Positions 16,179 through 24,581 are shown, counted from the first letter of the stretch. The stretch: 48,214 bases of DNA from JAVBOW01 sp031549495 (GCA_031549495.1 JAVBPS010000013.1:1-48214); one strand, 5' to 3'. The notes: a model not told the origin generated them from the sequence alone. Translations and numbers: made by a program.

Positions 16179-16215
16179 AAAAAAGGGGCACCCGGGCCGG
16201 AAACCCGAATGCCCC
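16179..16215 (-). terminator. Terminator inside the phage cassette
   Basis: On the minus strand GGGGCATTCGGG...CCCGGGTGCCCC is followed by TTTTTT. It lies 16 nt beyond the stop of the 170-residue gene, so it would separate the capsid transcript from the portal unit. Confidence 0.75.
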
Positions 16216-16230
16216 GAATGAGGTGATCAG

Positions 16231-16743
16231 TTAAATGCCCGTAAAGGGAAGTGCCGGAGCGTCGTCCGCCGATCGCAAAACAAAGGTCCGCAGCGGCTTA
16301 TCCGCCTTCCGTACCCCTGTCGCCGCTTTCGACTCCGCCAGCCGCAGGGCTTGTTCCATCCCGAACCGGCGCGAATACCCGACCAGAAAACACTCTCCGG
16401 CCTGGGTCCGCACCAGCGCGATGAGCCCTCCCGTACGCGACCCCTCGGCCAACCGCTCCACCGCCCGGGCCGTGGCGGCATCGACGGGATCGGCCGAAAA
16501 ACGCAGCTCGTGCACCACGAGCAATGCGCCCTTCTCCCACGATGCCTGTTCGGCGAACGAAGCGCTGTCCTCCATAAAAGGAACCTCCACCAACGCCTCC
16601 CCCTCACGGAGCGTGAGCGCGGCCACCGAACGTGAAGCGTCGTCGAAAGTGACCTGTACGATCGAAGATGCCCTGGCGAGGCTGATCGAACGAACGCCCC
16701 CGCTCCGGTTGCCGCATGGATTACAATGTCCCGTCGATACCAT
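16231..16743 (-). CDS. Phage structural protein of unknown role
   Basis: A 170-residue, largely beta-strand protein with no signal peptide. The segment GGLIALVRTQAGECFLVGYS followed by RLAESKAATGVRKADKPLRTF and a C-terminal FVLRSADDAPALPF resembles small head or tail assembly proteins of Bacteroidetes prophages. This is pattern-based only. It starts 8 nt after the capsid stop and shares its transcript. Confidence 0.5.
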   Translation of the reverse strand: MVSTGHCNPCGNRSGGVRSISLARASSIVQVTFDDASRSVAALTLREGEALVEVPFMEDSASFAEQASWEKGALLVVHELRFSADPVDAATARAVERLAEGSRTGGLIALVRTQAGECFLVGYSRRFGMEQALRLAESKAATGVRKADKPLRTFVLRSADDAPALPFTGI

Positions 16744-16751
16744 GTCCCACG

Positions 16752-17978
16752 CTATTTAACGACCACCTGCGTAAGCCCGTTGGCGTACGTGACGGTGAAA
16801 CGCACCTTCGTGATGGCCGTACCGGCGATGGTGCCCGAGTACGTGCCGCCGCTCCTGGTGAGGGTCACCTCGGCGCCCGCCGTCAGGTCGGAAGCGTTCA
16901 GCCCGCAAGCCTTGACACTTTCGATCGCCATCGGCTGCGCATTGACCGTCACGCTCACCGCGCCGCCCGTAGCCGTCACCGCACTGCGGTTATACCCGGC
17001 CTCGGCGCCGCAGACACCCAGCGACACCATCTCCGGCAGCAGGTAGTCGCAACCGGCCATGAAGATCGCGCGCTGGCGGTTCTGCATTTCGTCCGGATTG
17101 TACCACATGCGCACCTCGGTGCCCGGGAAGTCGGCCGTGTTGACCGCCATCGCCAGGTTGCGGCGGTCGGTCAGCACCACGAACGACGCGGGCAGCTCAT
17201 CCTGGAGGAAATCGCCCAGTTGCAGGTCGATCACCGGAATGCCGCGGAACGAAAGCCCCTCGCGGCCGTTCTGGCGGGCCAGGTAGGCCGAGTCGAGTTG
17301 CGCGCTGTCCAGCGCCTCCTCGTATTTGGCGCAGATGTCCGAGGTGGCCAGGTAGACCAGCTCGCCCTGCGCCTTGGCGCCGCGCAACTGGGCGGGAGCC
17401 TTCTCCCACAGCTCCTTGAGCAGCTTTTCGGCGTCGGCAGGCTCCGAGATTTTGTCGTACACCTTCGTGCACAGGTCGGTCTCGCCCTCGGCGATGTCGT
17501 CCAGGAAACGCTTCACGAAGCCGTCGAAGGTGGCGTAAGCGCCGTCGCGGGAGCTATCGCCCAGCCACATGGTCAGGCGGATGCTCTCGGCGATGGCCGC
17601 CTTGAACAGGGCGGTCTCCGCCTCTTCCAGCTCCGTGCCCGAGAGGTCATCCATGTTGACCTCGGCGCGGTTGGTGATCTGTTCGAACACGAGCGAGAAA
17701 TAGTCCTCGGCCGCGTAACCCACCTCGGCCTTGACGCGCTGCATGTCAATGGTTTTCTGGTATTTTTCGGCGGATCCGTAACCGCTCCACCCGGCGTTGC
17801 TGTACTTCTGGAGGATGTCGCCGGACTGTTTCCAGAAATTGAGGGTGGTCGGTACGGGCATGTTGTACATCATGCGGATGCCTAACGCCTGGGCGTCGGG
17901 GCCGGTCATGATGGGACGGAAAAAGATAGTTTCGAGGTCACGGCCCGAATACTGCTTGGCAAGTTCGATTTTGCTCAT
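16752..17978 (-). CDS. Major capsid protein with beta-rich C-terminal domain
   Basis: A 408-residue protein placed directly after the prohead-protease gene. The N-terminal part (MSKIELAKQYSGRDLETIFFRPIMTGPDAQALGIRMMYNM split by short turns) and central ELWEKAPAQLRGAKAQGELVYLATSDICAKYEEAL...FRGIPVIDLQ fit an HK97-fold capsid subunit. The last 75 or so residues (AVSVTVNAQPMAIESVKACGLNA, TLTRSGGTYSGTIAGTAI) look like an added small beta-sandwich, perhaps a decoration domain. ATG at 17978 is chosen; the frame stays open upstream through the repeat-filled insert but that extension is low-complexity. Confidence 0.75.
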   Translation of the reverse strand: MSKIELAKQYSGRDLETIFFRPIMTGPDAQALGIRMMYNMPVPTTLNFWKQSGDILQKYSNAGWSGYGSAEKYQKTIDMQRVKAEVGYAAEDYFSLVFEQITNRAEVNMDDLSGTELEEAETALFKAAIAESIRLTMWLGDSSRDGAYATFDGFVKRFLDDIAEGETDLCTKVYDKISEPADAEKLLKELWEKAPAQLRGAKAQGELVYLATSDICAKYEEALDSAQLDSAYLARQNGREGLSFRGIPVIDLQLGDFLQDELPASFVVLTDRRNLAMAVNTADFPGTEVRMWYNPDEMQNRQRAIFMAGCDYLLPEMVSLGVCGAEAGYNRSAVTATGGAVSVTVNAQPMAIESVKACGLNASDLTAGAEVTLTRSGGTYSGTIAGTAITKVRFTVTYANGLTQVVVK

Positions 17979-18422
17979 TTTTTGAATTTTTAGTTTTTGG
18001 TGAAAAGGGTGAAAAATTGTTTTTAGTTTCCCGACGAGCGCAGGGCCTTTTCGCCTGCGGGCGACCTTCTTTTTGGCTTGATCCAAAAAGAAGGCAAAAA
18101 GATCAAGGCGCCCCGCTCCCGGCTTACCCGCTAAGGGTTTTCGGAGGCAGTCGGCCGGAAATTCCACTGCGCACAGGCCACATCGCACGCCTCCGCGTCC
18201 CGCTCCGGCCGCCCGTTCCAGTTTCCGGCCTTGGTGCCTCCGAAAACCCCGAGCGGGGCCCAAGCCTCCCGCTCAATGGCGCCGGGCCAACGCGCATTGG
18301 CCGCCGCTCATCCCCGCGCACCCCGGGCTACCGTTGGCTTTCCCGTCATGTCGAGCGTTAGCCGAGACATCTCAAACCGGCCGGGCCCGTAGGGGCACCC
18401 CTTGCGGGTGCCCAAAAGAACA
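17979..18422. repeat. Non-coding mosaic of palindromes inserted in the phage cassette
   Basis: A 444-bp stretch between protease stop and capsid start, with no credible gene. It holds a perfect 12-bp stem hairpin CCTTCTTTTTGG/CCAAAAAGAAGG (18065-18094). Next is a perfect 15-bp inverted repeat GGGTTTTCGGAGGCA (18135-18149) with its complement at 18235-18249, nested in CCCCGCTC/GAGCGGGG arms. A hairpin GGGCACCC-CTTGC-GGGTGCCC lies at 18393-18413. The last resembles the outer arms of the MITE-like elements. Confidence 0.7.
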
Positions 18423-19367
18423 TCAGGCCTTAAACCCTCGCGCATCCTCCTCATAAGCCAACCTGTTGCCCGATAGTCTGGAAGGCGCCACCGAAGGATC
18501 TTCCGTCGGCAGGGTGGAGGTCGCTTTGGCCGCCAGCCGGGCGGGATTCGCTTCCTTCGCCGGAGCGGATTCCCGCACCGCGACATCCTCGACGGCCGGA
18601 ATTTCGAACAACGGCGGCTCGGCCTCTTTCTTCGAAGCGAGAAACCCGATCACCTCATCGAGTTTCTCCCGGATCGCAGCCAGCAGTCCTCTCTTCTCCG
18701 GTTCAAACCCTTCCGGCAACTGCGGCATCTCGGGCAACCCGAGCCGCCGCATCTGCTCCGCCGCGTCGTTCGAAACCGGCGCCGCCTCGACCACCCGGTC
18801 GACCAGCCCGAACGCGAGCGCCTCTTCGGGCGAAAGCCACCGCCCGTTCCCCCCGTTCTCATTCATCAGCGAGAGGAATTCGTCGGCCGGCTTCCCCGCC
18901 CGCGCCGCATAGATCTCAGCGATGCGCAGATCGGTCTTGCAGAGCAAATCGAGCGTCTGCGACAACGCCCGGGCATTCCCCTCGGCGCGCGAAACGGAAT
19001 TATGTACCAGGTAGAGCGCATTGGCGGAGATCTCCCGCCGCCCGCGCGAGGCGGCCTGCGCGATGATAGTCGCCGCGGAGGCGATGTAGCCGTAGCAGCG
19101 GGTGGTGATGCGTGCCCCGAGGGCGCAGAGCGAGTCGTGGATCAGCAGCGCGTCGTTCACATCGCCGCCCGCCGAGCGGATATTGACCACCACGCGCGGG
19201 GTCCGTAGCTCGCTGATACGCGAGAGCGTATCGCGGAATTTTTCATAGGTGGCGACCCGCTCTTCGGGCCGCTCGAACTGAAGCTCCTCGGCCACCCCGA
19301 TGACGCCTTCGATATCGATCGTAGCGGTACGGGGCGAGGAATTGGTGATTCGGATGTTGGGATACAT
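18423..19367 (-). CDS. ClpP-like prohead maturation protease
   Basis: A 314-residue S14-family serine protease of the phage head-maturation type. Visible are the oxyanion segment SAGGDV (about 65-70), the nucleophile serine in GYIASAAT (Ser97) and the histidine in LYLVHNS (His122). The C-terminal 130 residues are Ala/Pro/Glu rich and may act as a scaffold, as in protease-scaffold fusions. The enzyme would process the capsid and scaffold during head assembly. A -7-like TAACTTTG ends two bases before the ATG (19370-19377), suggesting a separate, near-leaderless transcript. Confidence 0.85.
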   Translation of the reverse strand: MYPNIRITNSSPRTATIDIEGVIGVAEELQFERPEERVATYEKFRDTLSRISELRTPRVVVNIRSAGGDVNDALLIHDSLCALGARITTRCYGYIASAATIIAQAASRGRREISANALYLVHNSVSRAEGNARALSQTLDLLCKTDLRIAEIYAARAGKPADEFLSLMNENGGNGRWLSPEEALAFGLVDRVVEAAPVSNDAAEQMRRLGLPEMPQLPEGFEPEKRGLLAAIREKLDEVIGFLASKKEAEPPLFEIPAVEDVAVRESAPAKEANPARLAAKATSTLPTEDPSVAPSRLSGNRLAYEEDARGFKA

Positions 19368-19369
19368 GG

Positions 19370-19377
19370 CAAAGTTA
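19370..19377 (-). promoter_or_regulatory. -7-like box (TAACTTTG) before the protease gene
   Basis: Fits TAnnTTTG on the minus strand immediately before the start codon. No -33 partner is seen; low certainty. Confidence 0.3.
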
Positions 19378-19440
19378 GTGTGGTTGTTTTCGAAATTTTT
19401 TCTACGTTTTTGAAATCAGATAATTAAGTTGCGTGTGGAG

Positions 19441-19600
19441 GGAACCTGTGTATTAGCGTAACCACCGTCCGAACTTTCGCTGTGCATAGAGTGCGTCGAT
19501 TTTTGCCGATCGTTTGGATTTTTACACCGGAGCGTACTTTACGTACGTGAGGATTAAAAATTCAAGGGATCGGCAAAAAGCGGCGTGCTATATGCGCAGC
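19441..19600 (+). ncRNA. Structured repeat element C, copy 1 (candidate RNA)
   Basis: A conserved 38-nt lead (CCTGTGTATTAGC...ACCACCGTCCGAACTTTC) is followed by a nested stem-loop at 19479-19600. The outer stem 19479-19498 pairs with 19581-19600 (20 bp, one mismatch). The middle stem TTTTTGCCGATC/GATCGGCAAAAA is perfect. The upper stem 19513-19528 pairs with 19551-19566, and there is a CGTAC/GTACG apex. The copy at 41041-41201 keeps every stem with altered sequence. The G-U pairs are valid only if the + strand is the RNA. No promoter is identified. Confidence 0.5.
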
Positions 19601-19604
19601 CAAC

Positions 19605-19883
19605 CTATTCTATGTTCACGTCCTGATAATAATACATGCATTTGCGTATGTATTCATAGGAGCATATAAAGTGTTCCGCGGCGACCCACATGGCATTGGT
19701 CTTCTTCTCGCCGCGGGCGACCAGGGCGTCGACGAACTGCCGGATCGCGAGGATCTTGCAGCGTGAAAAATCGACCACCCCCATCTCGAAGAGCTTATCG
19801 ATCAGCTCGTCGCGGGTCAGTTCCGCATAGCGCTGCGCAAGAACCTGGCGCAGGTGTTTCTGGTAAGTAGTTGCAGGTATCAT
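19605..19883 (-). CDS. Small phage-cassette protein
   Basis: A 92-residue, helix-rich and mostly polar protein (HLRQVLAQRYAELTRDELIDKLFEMG, FICSYEYIRKCMYYYQ). A helix-turn-helix is possible but not demonstrable, and no family is recognised. It begins 10 nt after the hub-like gene, so it belongs to the same transcript; the structured repeat C lies 4 nt beyond its stop. Confidence 0.6.
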   Translation of the reverse strand: MIPATTYQKHLRQVLAQRYAELTRDELIDKLFEMGVVDFSRCKILAIRQFVDALVARGEKKTNAMWVAAEHFICSYEYIRKCMYYYQDVNIE

Positions 19884-19893
19884 CTCGTGAATA

Positions 19894-22260
19894 TTAAATC
19901 GTTAAAAACGTACATTTACAATTTCCGCCCGCCGCGGGGTCATACCCGCCGACGCTTTCCAGGCGGCAGGCCACCCGTTCGCCGCCCACGGCGACGAGAA
20001 ACACACTCCGCAGGTCACCGAGCGGCCCACCCGCCAGCGTCAACGCCTCGATATCGGCCGGGCGCAACCTGAGGCGCAGCGTCACCCGCCGCCCCTGCTC
20101 CAAACCGCGCAGCGACCCGTCATAAAAGCGGTGCAACCCCTCGCACCCGTCGCGGTCCTCGAAACAGAGCGTCGCCTGCTGCGGGATATGGAACCCCGCC
20201 AGCGGATAGGAGTTCCGGTACCAGGGCCACCCCCACGCCTGCCCCGAGGGCAACGTGGCCATCCCGAGGTAACGGACGATCTTCATCGGAAAGTTAAGCG
20301 AGGCGTCCGCATCCGTGCGCTCCCCGACCTGCATCAGCCAGGCGGCGGGCGCATCCCCATACCCCTGCAAACTGAGCGAAGGATGAAACAGCGGATTGGC
20401 TTGAACTTTCTCGCTGCGCGCCGCCAGCCTGCCCGCCAACGTGAGGGTCCACTGCCCTAAAACCTCCCCGTGCGCCTCATTCCACGCCGCGAGCGCCTCA
20501 TCCGCCTCGCCATAGCGCAACGTCTGCCTACGACTCATCCCCTCACCCGGCTCGGCGACGAGCAATTCCAACGAAGAGGGCGAGCGCGAAGTCCAATCGA
20601 CAGCCTGTCCGCCGAAGAAATTCCCGTAAGGCTCGATGCAAACCTCCTTCGTAAGCGGATCGGTCTGAAACCGCAGGTCGAACATCTGCCTGACGGCATC
20701 CAGCAGGTCGATCTGCCGCACCTCCGTCGGCACGACATCCGCAAAATGGAGCGTAGTCCCTTCCGCGGGCGCCTCGGAAAACACCGGGGTGACGCTCGTA
20801 TCCCGCAGCAACGTCAGCGTAGCCCCTTCCCACGCCCCTTCGAAAAATATCGTGTCGAAATATTGCGGCGAGGAGGGCGTCACGGTCACCGGAGCGGAGA
20901 CCAGGTCGACCGTCACCTCCGTGGTCCCGGTCTCGGTGACCCACCCTTCGTAGAGCGCCCAATCCTTCGCGCTCGCCGCATAGACCGACCCTCCGGAAGG
21001 CTTGCAACGCAACTCCACCCCGACGATGGGATAGCCGCTCTGCATCGTGATGGAATAACTGCGCGTCGAAAACGCCGCCGAAGTGACGGTCTGCGTATCC
21101 CCCGGCTGCAGGTTGTTCAGATCCGCATTCGGATTGGTCACCCGCTTATAGACGATCTGATAGGAGTCCGTAGCGAGGTAATCGAAAATGAACGCCTTGT
21201 AATTGTACCCCCCATAGACCTGCCCGCGCTGGTCGACGAACTCATTTCGGATCACGAACGTGCGCGTGATGTTGTCGGGCAGCGAAACGCCGTTGAACCC
21301 CGCTAACTCCGTACGCGATAGGATGCTGTAAGGCGTCCTGTAATGAATGTGGTAACGAAAGCCCACCTGCACCTCGGACCGGGGCACGAACGCCACACGT
21401 GCGTCCGGCATTTGAAATACCCCATTCGTGTTGAACGCCCCGGCCGCCAGCAACGGGTCGGCCGTGTCGACCAGGTTGCCCAGCGAGTTGAGCGTCGAGT
21501 AGGGGTCGGCCTTGACCTTCCCGTTGCGGTTGCCGACGGCCGAACGATCCGCCGTACGCATGGCGCAGAAATCCATGCCGCTTTTCTGCGAGGTGACGTC
21601 GCGCCGCGGATAGCGCCCGCTGATGTAGAGCGAACGGAACAACTCGCCCTCCATGAACTGCGAGCGGACGGCATACCCCGCCCCGGCGATCACCCCGCGC
21701 ACAAGCGTGTCCAGATGCAGGAATGGATGATAATCCGTCGCGCCCAACTCCCGGGCAGGCATGCCGAGGTTCTCCCCGCCGCTCTCCGCGATCGCCTCTT
21801 CGCGCTGCACGGGCAGCATCCGCACCGGCGCATCCCACGTCCAACTGTCGCGTATCGCCGCGGCCGTAAACGGAAAGGAACAATCGACCGCCAGCCCGGA
21901 AAGCCTGTTTTCCGCCGCCTCGCGCACCCATCCCGGCTGCACCTCGCGCACCTCGATATTGTACCAACTGCGCCCGTCGCCATCCTGCTCCAACCCGCAC
22001 ATCACCCCCTGTCCGCGCAGCAGCACGCACCCCTCGGCCTCCACGCGCACCTCATGCTCCTTTTCGTTGAACCGCTCCACGGCGCGCACCCCGCAAGTGT
22101 CGCCCATAACCGCACGGCTTTCGGCCGTCACCGGCACGCTGACGCGCACCTGCCGCCCCTGTTCTTCGAGCCCCGTGGCGCGCGCCACGTCCAGCCCCAC
22201 GCGGAAAGGCCGCGCCGCATCGAGGCAAACCCCCTGCCCGTCAATAAAGATCCGTGTCAT
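19894..22260 (-). CDS. Phage tail hub / baseplate-like protein
   Basis: A 788-residue protein. The N-terminal half (IFIDGQGVCLDAARPFRVGLDVARATGLEEQ split, later SWTWDAPVRMLPVQ) and especially the segment QIDLLDAVRQMFDLRFQTDP followed by EVCIEPYGNFFGGQAVDWTSR match a pattern seen in tail-hub proteins of Bacteroidetes phages, where a leucine-rich helix, an 'IEPY' and 'DWT' follow in order. A beta-rich C-terminus follows. No peptidase motif is seen. It overlaps the preceding gene by 4 nt. The call is from motif memory. Confidence 0.55.
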   Translation of the reverse strand: MTRIFIDGQGVCLDAARPFRVGLDVARATGLEEQGRQVRVSVPVTAESRAVMGDTCGVRAVERFNEKEHEVRVEAEGCVLLRGQGVMCGLEQDGDGRSWYNIEVREVQPGWVREAAENRLSGLAVDCSFPFTAAAIRDSWTWDAPVRMLPVQREEAIAESGGENLGMPARELGATDYHPFLHLDTLVRGVIAGAGYAVRSQFMEGELFRSLYISGRYPRRDVTSQKSGMDFCAMRTADRSAVGNRNGKVKADPYSTLNSLGNLVDTADPLLAAGAFNTNGVFQMPDARVAFVPRSEVQVGFRYHIHYRTPYSILSRTELAGFNGVSLPDNITRTFVIRNEFVDQRGQVYGGYNYKAFIFDYLATDSYQIVYKRVTNPNADLNNLQPGDTQTVTSAAFSTRSYSITMQSGYPIVGVELRCKPSGGSVYAASAKDWALYEGWVTETGTTEVTVDLVSAPVTVTPSSPQYFDTIFFEGAWEGATLTLLRDTSVTPVFSEAPAEGTTLHFADVVPTEVRQIDLLDAVRQMFDLRFQTDPLTKEVCIEPYGNFFGGQAVDWTSRSPSSLELLVAEPGEGMSRRQTLRYGEADEALAAWNEAHGEVLGQWTLTLAGRLAARSEKVQANPLFHPSLSLQGYGDAPAAWLMQVGERTDADASLNFPMKIVRYLGMATLPSGQAWGWPWYRNSYPLAGFHIPQQATLCFEDRDGCEGLHRFYDGSLRGLEQGRRVTLRLRLRPADIEALTLAGGPLGDLRSVFLVAVGGERVACRLESVGGYDPAAGGNCKCTFLTI

Positions 22261-23246
22261 AATGCAGAAAATAGCTCCTCATTCAACATCTCGGCAAAGC
22301 TCACTTTCACCCGTCCGGGCCCTTCGCCGCCCGTGACCGCCTCCGTGGAGAGCACCTCCACCGGCACCGCTTTCCCCGCGTACATCCGCCACACCTGCCG
22401 GGAAGCCACGAGCGCCGCAAGCCACTCCAACGCCGCCGCGGGCTCATAATCGGAAACCGCCTGCACCACGCGCCGCGCCCGAACCCCGCAAGGATCGCCC
22501 GCAATCCGTTCGACCGCAACGGCCTGTTTGTCCACCCCCGGGAACGCGTAATGATCCACCCCGCCCAGGTCGTTGACCCAGGCCAGGTGCACCGCCGCCG
22601 GATTCTGTTCCGCAAGCCGGTATTCGCACTCGGCAAACCGTTTGCCACCGGTCGCCACCACGGCCTTAAACCGGTCGAAATCCTCCGGCCTGTAACCCTC
22701 TTCGATCAGAAACTCCCGAAGCGAGAGGGGGTGCACCGGCAGGACGACCATTCCGTGCTCCACATCGAGCAGATCCCATTTTGCCACCTCTTCCCCGTCC
22801 GTTTTGAAAAAAATGAACCCGGCCGAAATCCGCACCCCGGACGCGATGAAAGCGATCTCGTCCCAGCCGCCCCAGTCGAGCCTGCGCACCGCCGGGGCAT
22901 CCGACAGGCGTTGCAACGCCTGCGCTTCGCGCCGTCCGGCCGTCAGGCAGAGCGTCCCCCCATCGAGCTCTTCGGTGTACACGTCGACCCGGGCCATGCG
23001 CCCGCCGGCCTCCACCAGCCCCGCCCCCGCCACGTAAGGCTCCACCACGGGCAGCCAGCACGTATACCCCGAAACATCAAACAGGTAGCTGCTCTCCCCG
23101 GCCAGCCGTTTCAGCCCCGTGGTCTGCCGGCTCCCCTGGTCCGTCACCCCCACCTGGACCACCTGTGCGGGATCGCATCCCGAGAGGCCGTAGGTCAGCG
23201 GCCCCGAAGCCGGCAGATAACCGGCAGGTTGTTGATTGAACTTCAT
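22257..23246 (-). CDS. Putative phage tail protein
   Basis: A 329-residue protein starting MKFNQQPAGYLPASGPLTYGL, chosen because the longer frame overlaps the preceding gene out of context. Mostly beta-strand, with short conserved-looking segments (GWDEIAFIASGVRISAGFIFF, WVNDLGGVDHYAFPG) but no recognised domain. Position next to the hub-like protein suggests a tail or baseplate part. It starts 14 nt after the 139-residue gene. Confidence 0.5.
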   Translation of the reverse strand: MKFNQQPAGYLPASGPLTYGLSGCDPAQVVQVGVTDQGSRQTTGLKRLAGESSYLFDVSGYTCWLPVVEPYVAGAGLVEAGGRMARVDVYTEELDGGTLCLTAGRREAQALQRLSDAPAVRRLDWGGWDEIAFIASGVRISAGFIFFKTDGEEVAKWDLLDVEHGMVVLPVHPLSLREFLIEEGYRPEDFDRFKAVVATGGKRFAECEYRLAEQNPAAVHLAWVNDLGGVDHYAFPGVDKQAVAVERIAGDPCGVRARRVVQAVSDYEPAAALEWLAALVASRQVWRMYAGKAVPVEVLSTEAVTGGEGPGRVKVSFAEMLNEELFSAL

Positions 23247-23260
23247 ATCCAAAGGTTTTT

Positions 23261-23680
23261 TCAGATTCGACAGAACGGCATCTCGACGTCCATTTTGAGC
23301 GTCATCGAGATCTCCCCATGATTGGTAAGCGAAAATTCGGCGGGCGTGCACCCGACCAGCGAGGCCGAGACCACCTCGCACCGCGACTCCAACGCGCGGC
23401 ACACCTCCAGCGCCCCCTCCTCCAGCGCACAGAGGATCTCCTCCTTCTGCTCGGGCGTAGCCTTCCTGGCAAGCTGCATAAGTTGCAACGCCACGCGGTA
23501 ACGCACCCGTCCCTGCGCCCGCCCCTCGACGGCGGTCACTTCGGGCGGCGTGAGCCACATGGCGGGATAGGCGACGATCGTCTCCCCGATGCGGTGGGAG
23601 AACCCGCTGTAAAAACAATACTCCATACCGTGCGCGATCTCCCCCAGGGCGTGCGCAAGCGCTTTTCGTGTCATAATCAA
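23261..23680 (-). CDS. Small phage-cassette protein, possible tail completion
   Basis: A 139-residue protein (MTRKALAHALGEIAHGMEYCFYSGF ... EISMTLKMDVEMPFCRI). Size and alpha/beta layout resemble tail-completion or neck proteins, but nothing is diagnostic. First member of the tail-like block after a 171-bp gap. Confidence 0.5.
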   Translation of the reverse strand: MIMTRKALAHALGEIAHGMEYCFYSGFSHRIGETIVAYPAMWLTPPEVTAVEGRAQGRVRYRVALQLMQLARKATPEQKEEILCALEEGALEVCRALESRCEVVSASLVGCTPAEFSLTNHGEISMTLKMDVEMPFCRI

Positions 23681-23817
23681 TTATTTAGGTTAGATAATTT
23701 CGTTTCGGCCGGGGACAGGGAATCCCCATCCCGCCTTGCAGGGCAGGTTCTGTGGAAAAGATTGTCACAAAGTCAGGCGTATTTTAGGGCGCACCGGGAG
23801 AACTCCCCGCACCTTCC

Positions 23818-23835
23818 GCGGCCGGGCCCGGCCGC
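23818..23835. repeat. Perfect 18-bp GC palindrome
   Basis: GCGGCCGGGCCCGGCCGC lies between the 86- and 139-residue phage genes. It would form a strong hairpin on either strand; no T run follows. Confidence 0.7.
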
Positions 23836-23851
23836 ATTGTCGATAATTATA

Positions 23852-24112
23852 TCAATACTCTGTTGATAACCCGTCAGCCGGGTGTTGATATTTATACCCG
23901 CCCAGCACGATACCGAGCTGGTTCAGCTCCCGGGCCACCGCCGAAGCGCGGTGTGCCGAGAGTTTATGCCGCGTCCGTTGCACGGCGAGGCGCTGGACCG
24001 CCTCCTGGGTGCGCGCGATCATATCGAGCACCTGCAAAGTTATCTCTTCAAGCGAATTAGCATCCTGCTGCGGCATATCGTCCGGTAGCGGTGCATAGGG
24101 ATTAGCGGTCAT
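23852..24112 (-). CDS. Small protein at the head of the phage cassette
   Basis: An 86-residue, hydrophilic, helical protein (MTANPYAPLPDDMPQQDANS then LEEITLQVLDMIARTQEAVQRLAVQRTRH). No family recognised. It is the first gene of the minus-strand phage cassette, about 220 nt downstream of a good promoter. Confidence 0.55.
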   Translation of the reverse strand: MTANPYAPLPDDMPQQDANSLEEITLQVLDMIARTQEAVQRLAVQRTRHKLSAHRASAVARELNQLGIVLGGYKYQHPADGLSTEY

Positions 24113-24337
24113 AGTCAGTAGTTTTATAGGGTTTCAGTATCCGCAAAGAAGGCAGCCCACACCCCCGCGCAGTTTATCGACACTGCGGGATAAGCGTACC
24201 CGTTGTTGATAACTTTACTTCAGGAAAGCATCTTCAACCGGTCGGATATGGTGATCATCGGATTTTCCCTGGCGTACGAGAGGCCCTCGTCCGCTACGGG
24301 ATGCAAGCCCGGAAATCCCCGGGCGGTAATTCCAGAA

Positions 24338-24369
24338 CAAATATAATACACCGAAACCCCCTTGTCAAT
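24338..24369 (-). promoter_or_regulatory. Promoter of the phage-derived cassette
   Basis: Minus strand ATTG (24366-24369), 20-nt spacer, TATATTTG (24338-24345): a host-type housekeeping promoter in front of phage-like genes. Confidence 0.6.
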
Positions 24370-24522
24370 ACCTCCCCGCAAAAAGTTCGGGTTTGTATAA
24401 TAAAAAAACCCGAAACGCCTACTCACCCCCACTTAACAGCATACTGACCAACACAATAGAATATTTTCAAAAAAAACTAACCGCCATCAGAAGCGCACCC
24501 GTCCCAGCCGCAACCACCATCC

Positions 24523-24556
24523 AAAAAAAGCGGCAAGGCTATAAACACCTTGCCGC
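24523..24556 (-). terminator. Terminator of the GH28 gene
   Basis: Minus strand GCGGCAAGG-loop-CCTTGCCGC followed by seven T residues, just beyond the GH28 stop. Confidence 0.9.
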
Positions 24557-24581
24557 CACCCAACTAATAATTTGAATATAA

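Larger units (their letters stand above)
24113..24581. other. Leader of the phage cassette and GH28 3' region
   Basis: Contains the cassette promoter (24338-24369, minus) and a leader of about 220 nt. In the leader are a possible 12-codon reading frame MITISDRLKMLS (ends near 24220) and a hairpin CCCGCAGT/ACTGCGCGGG (about 24164-24190). A 9-bp stem TTCGGGTTT/AAACCCGAA lies at 24386-24414, and the GH28 terminator at 24523-24556. No integrase, repressor or attachment-site repeat is seen. Confidence 0.6.

Noticed and set aside
18124..18321. Small minus frame in the insert between protease and capsid
   Set aside because: Arg/Gly/Pro-rich translation of palindromic DNA with no counterpart features.
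12848..24112. Phage cassette as a tailocin
   Set aside because: Tailocins lack heads; this cassette has capsid, portal and prohead protease and lacks a visible tail tube or sheath.
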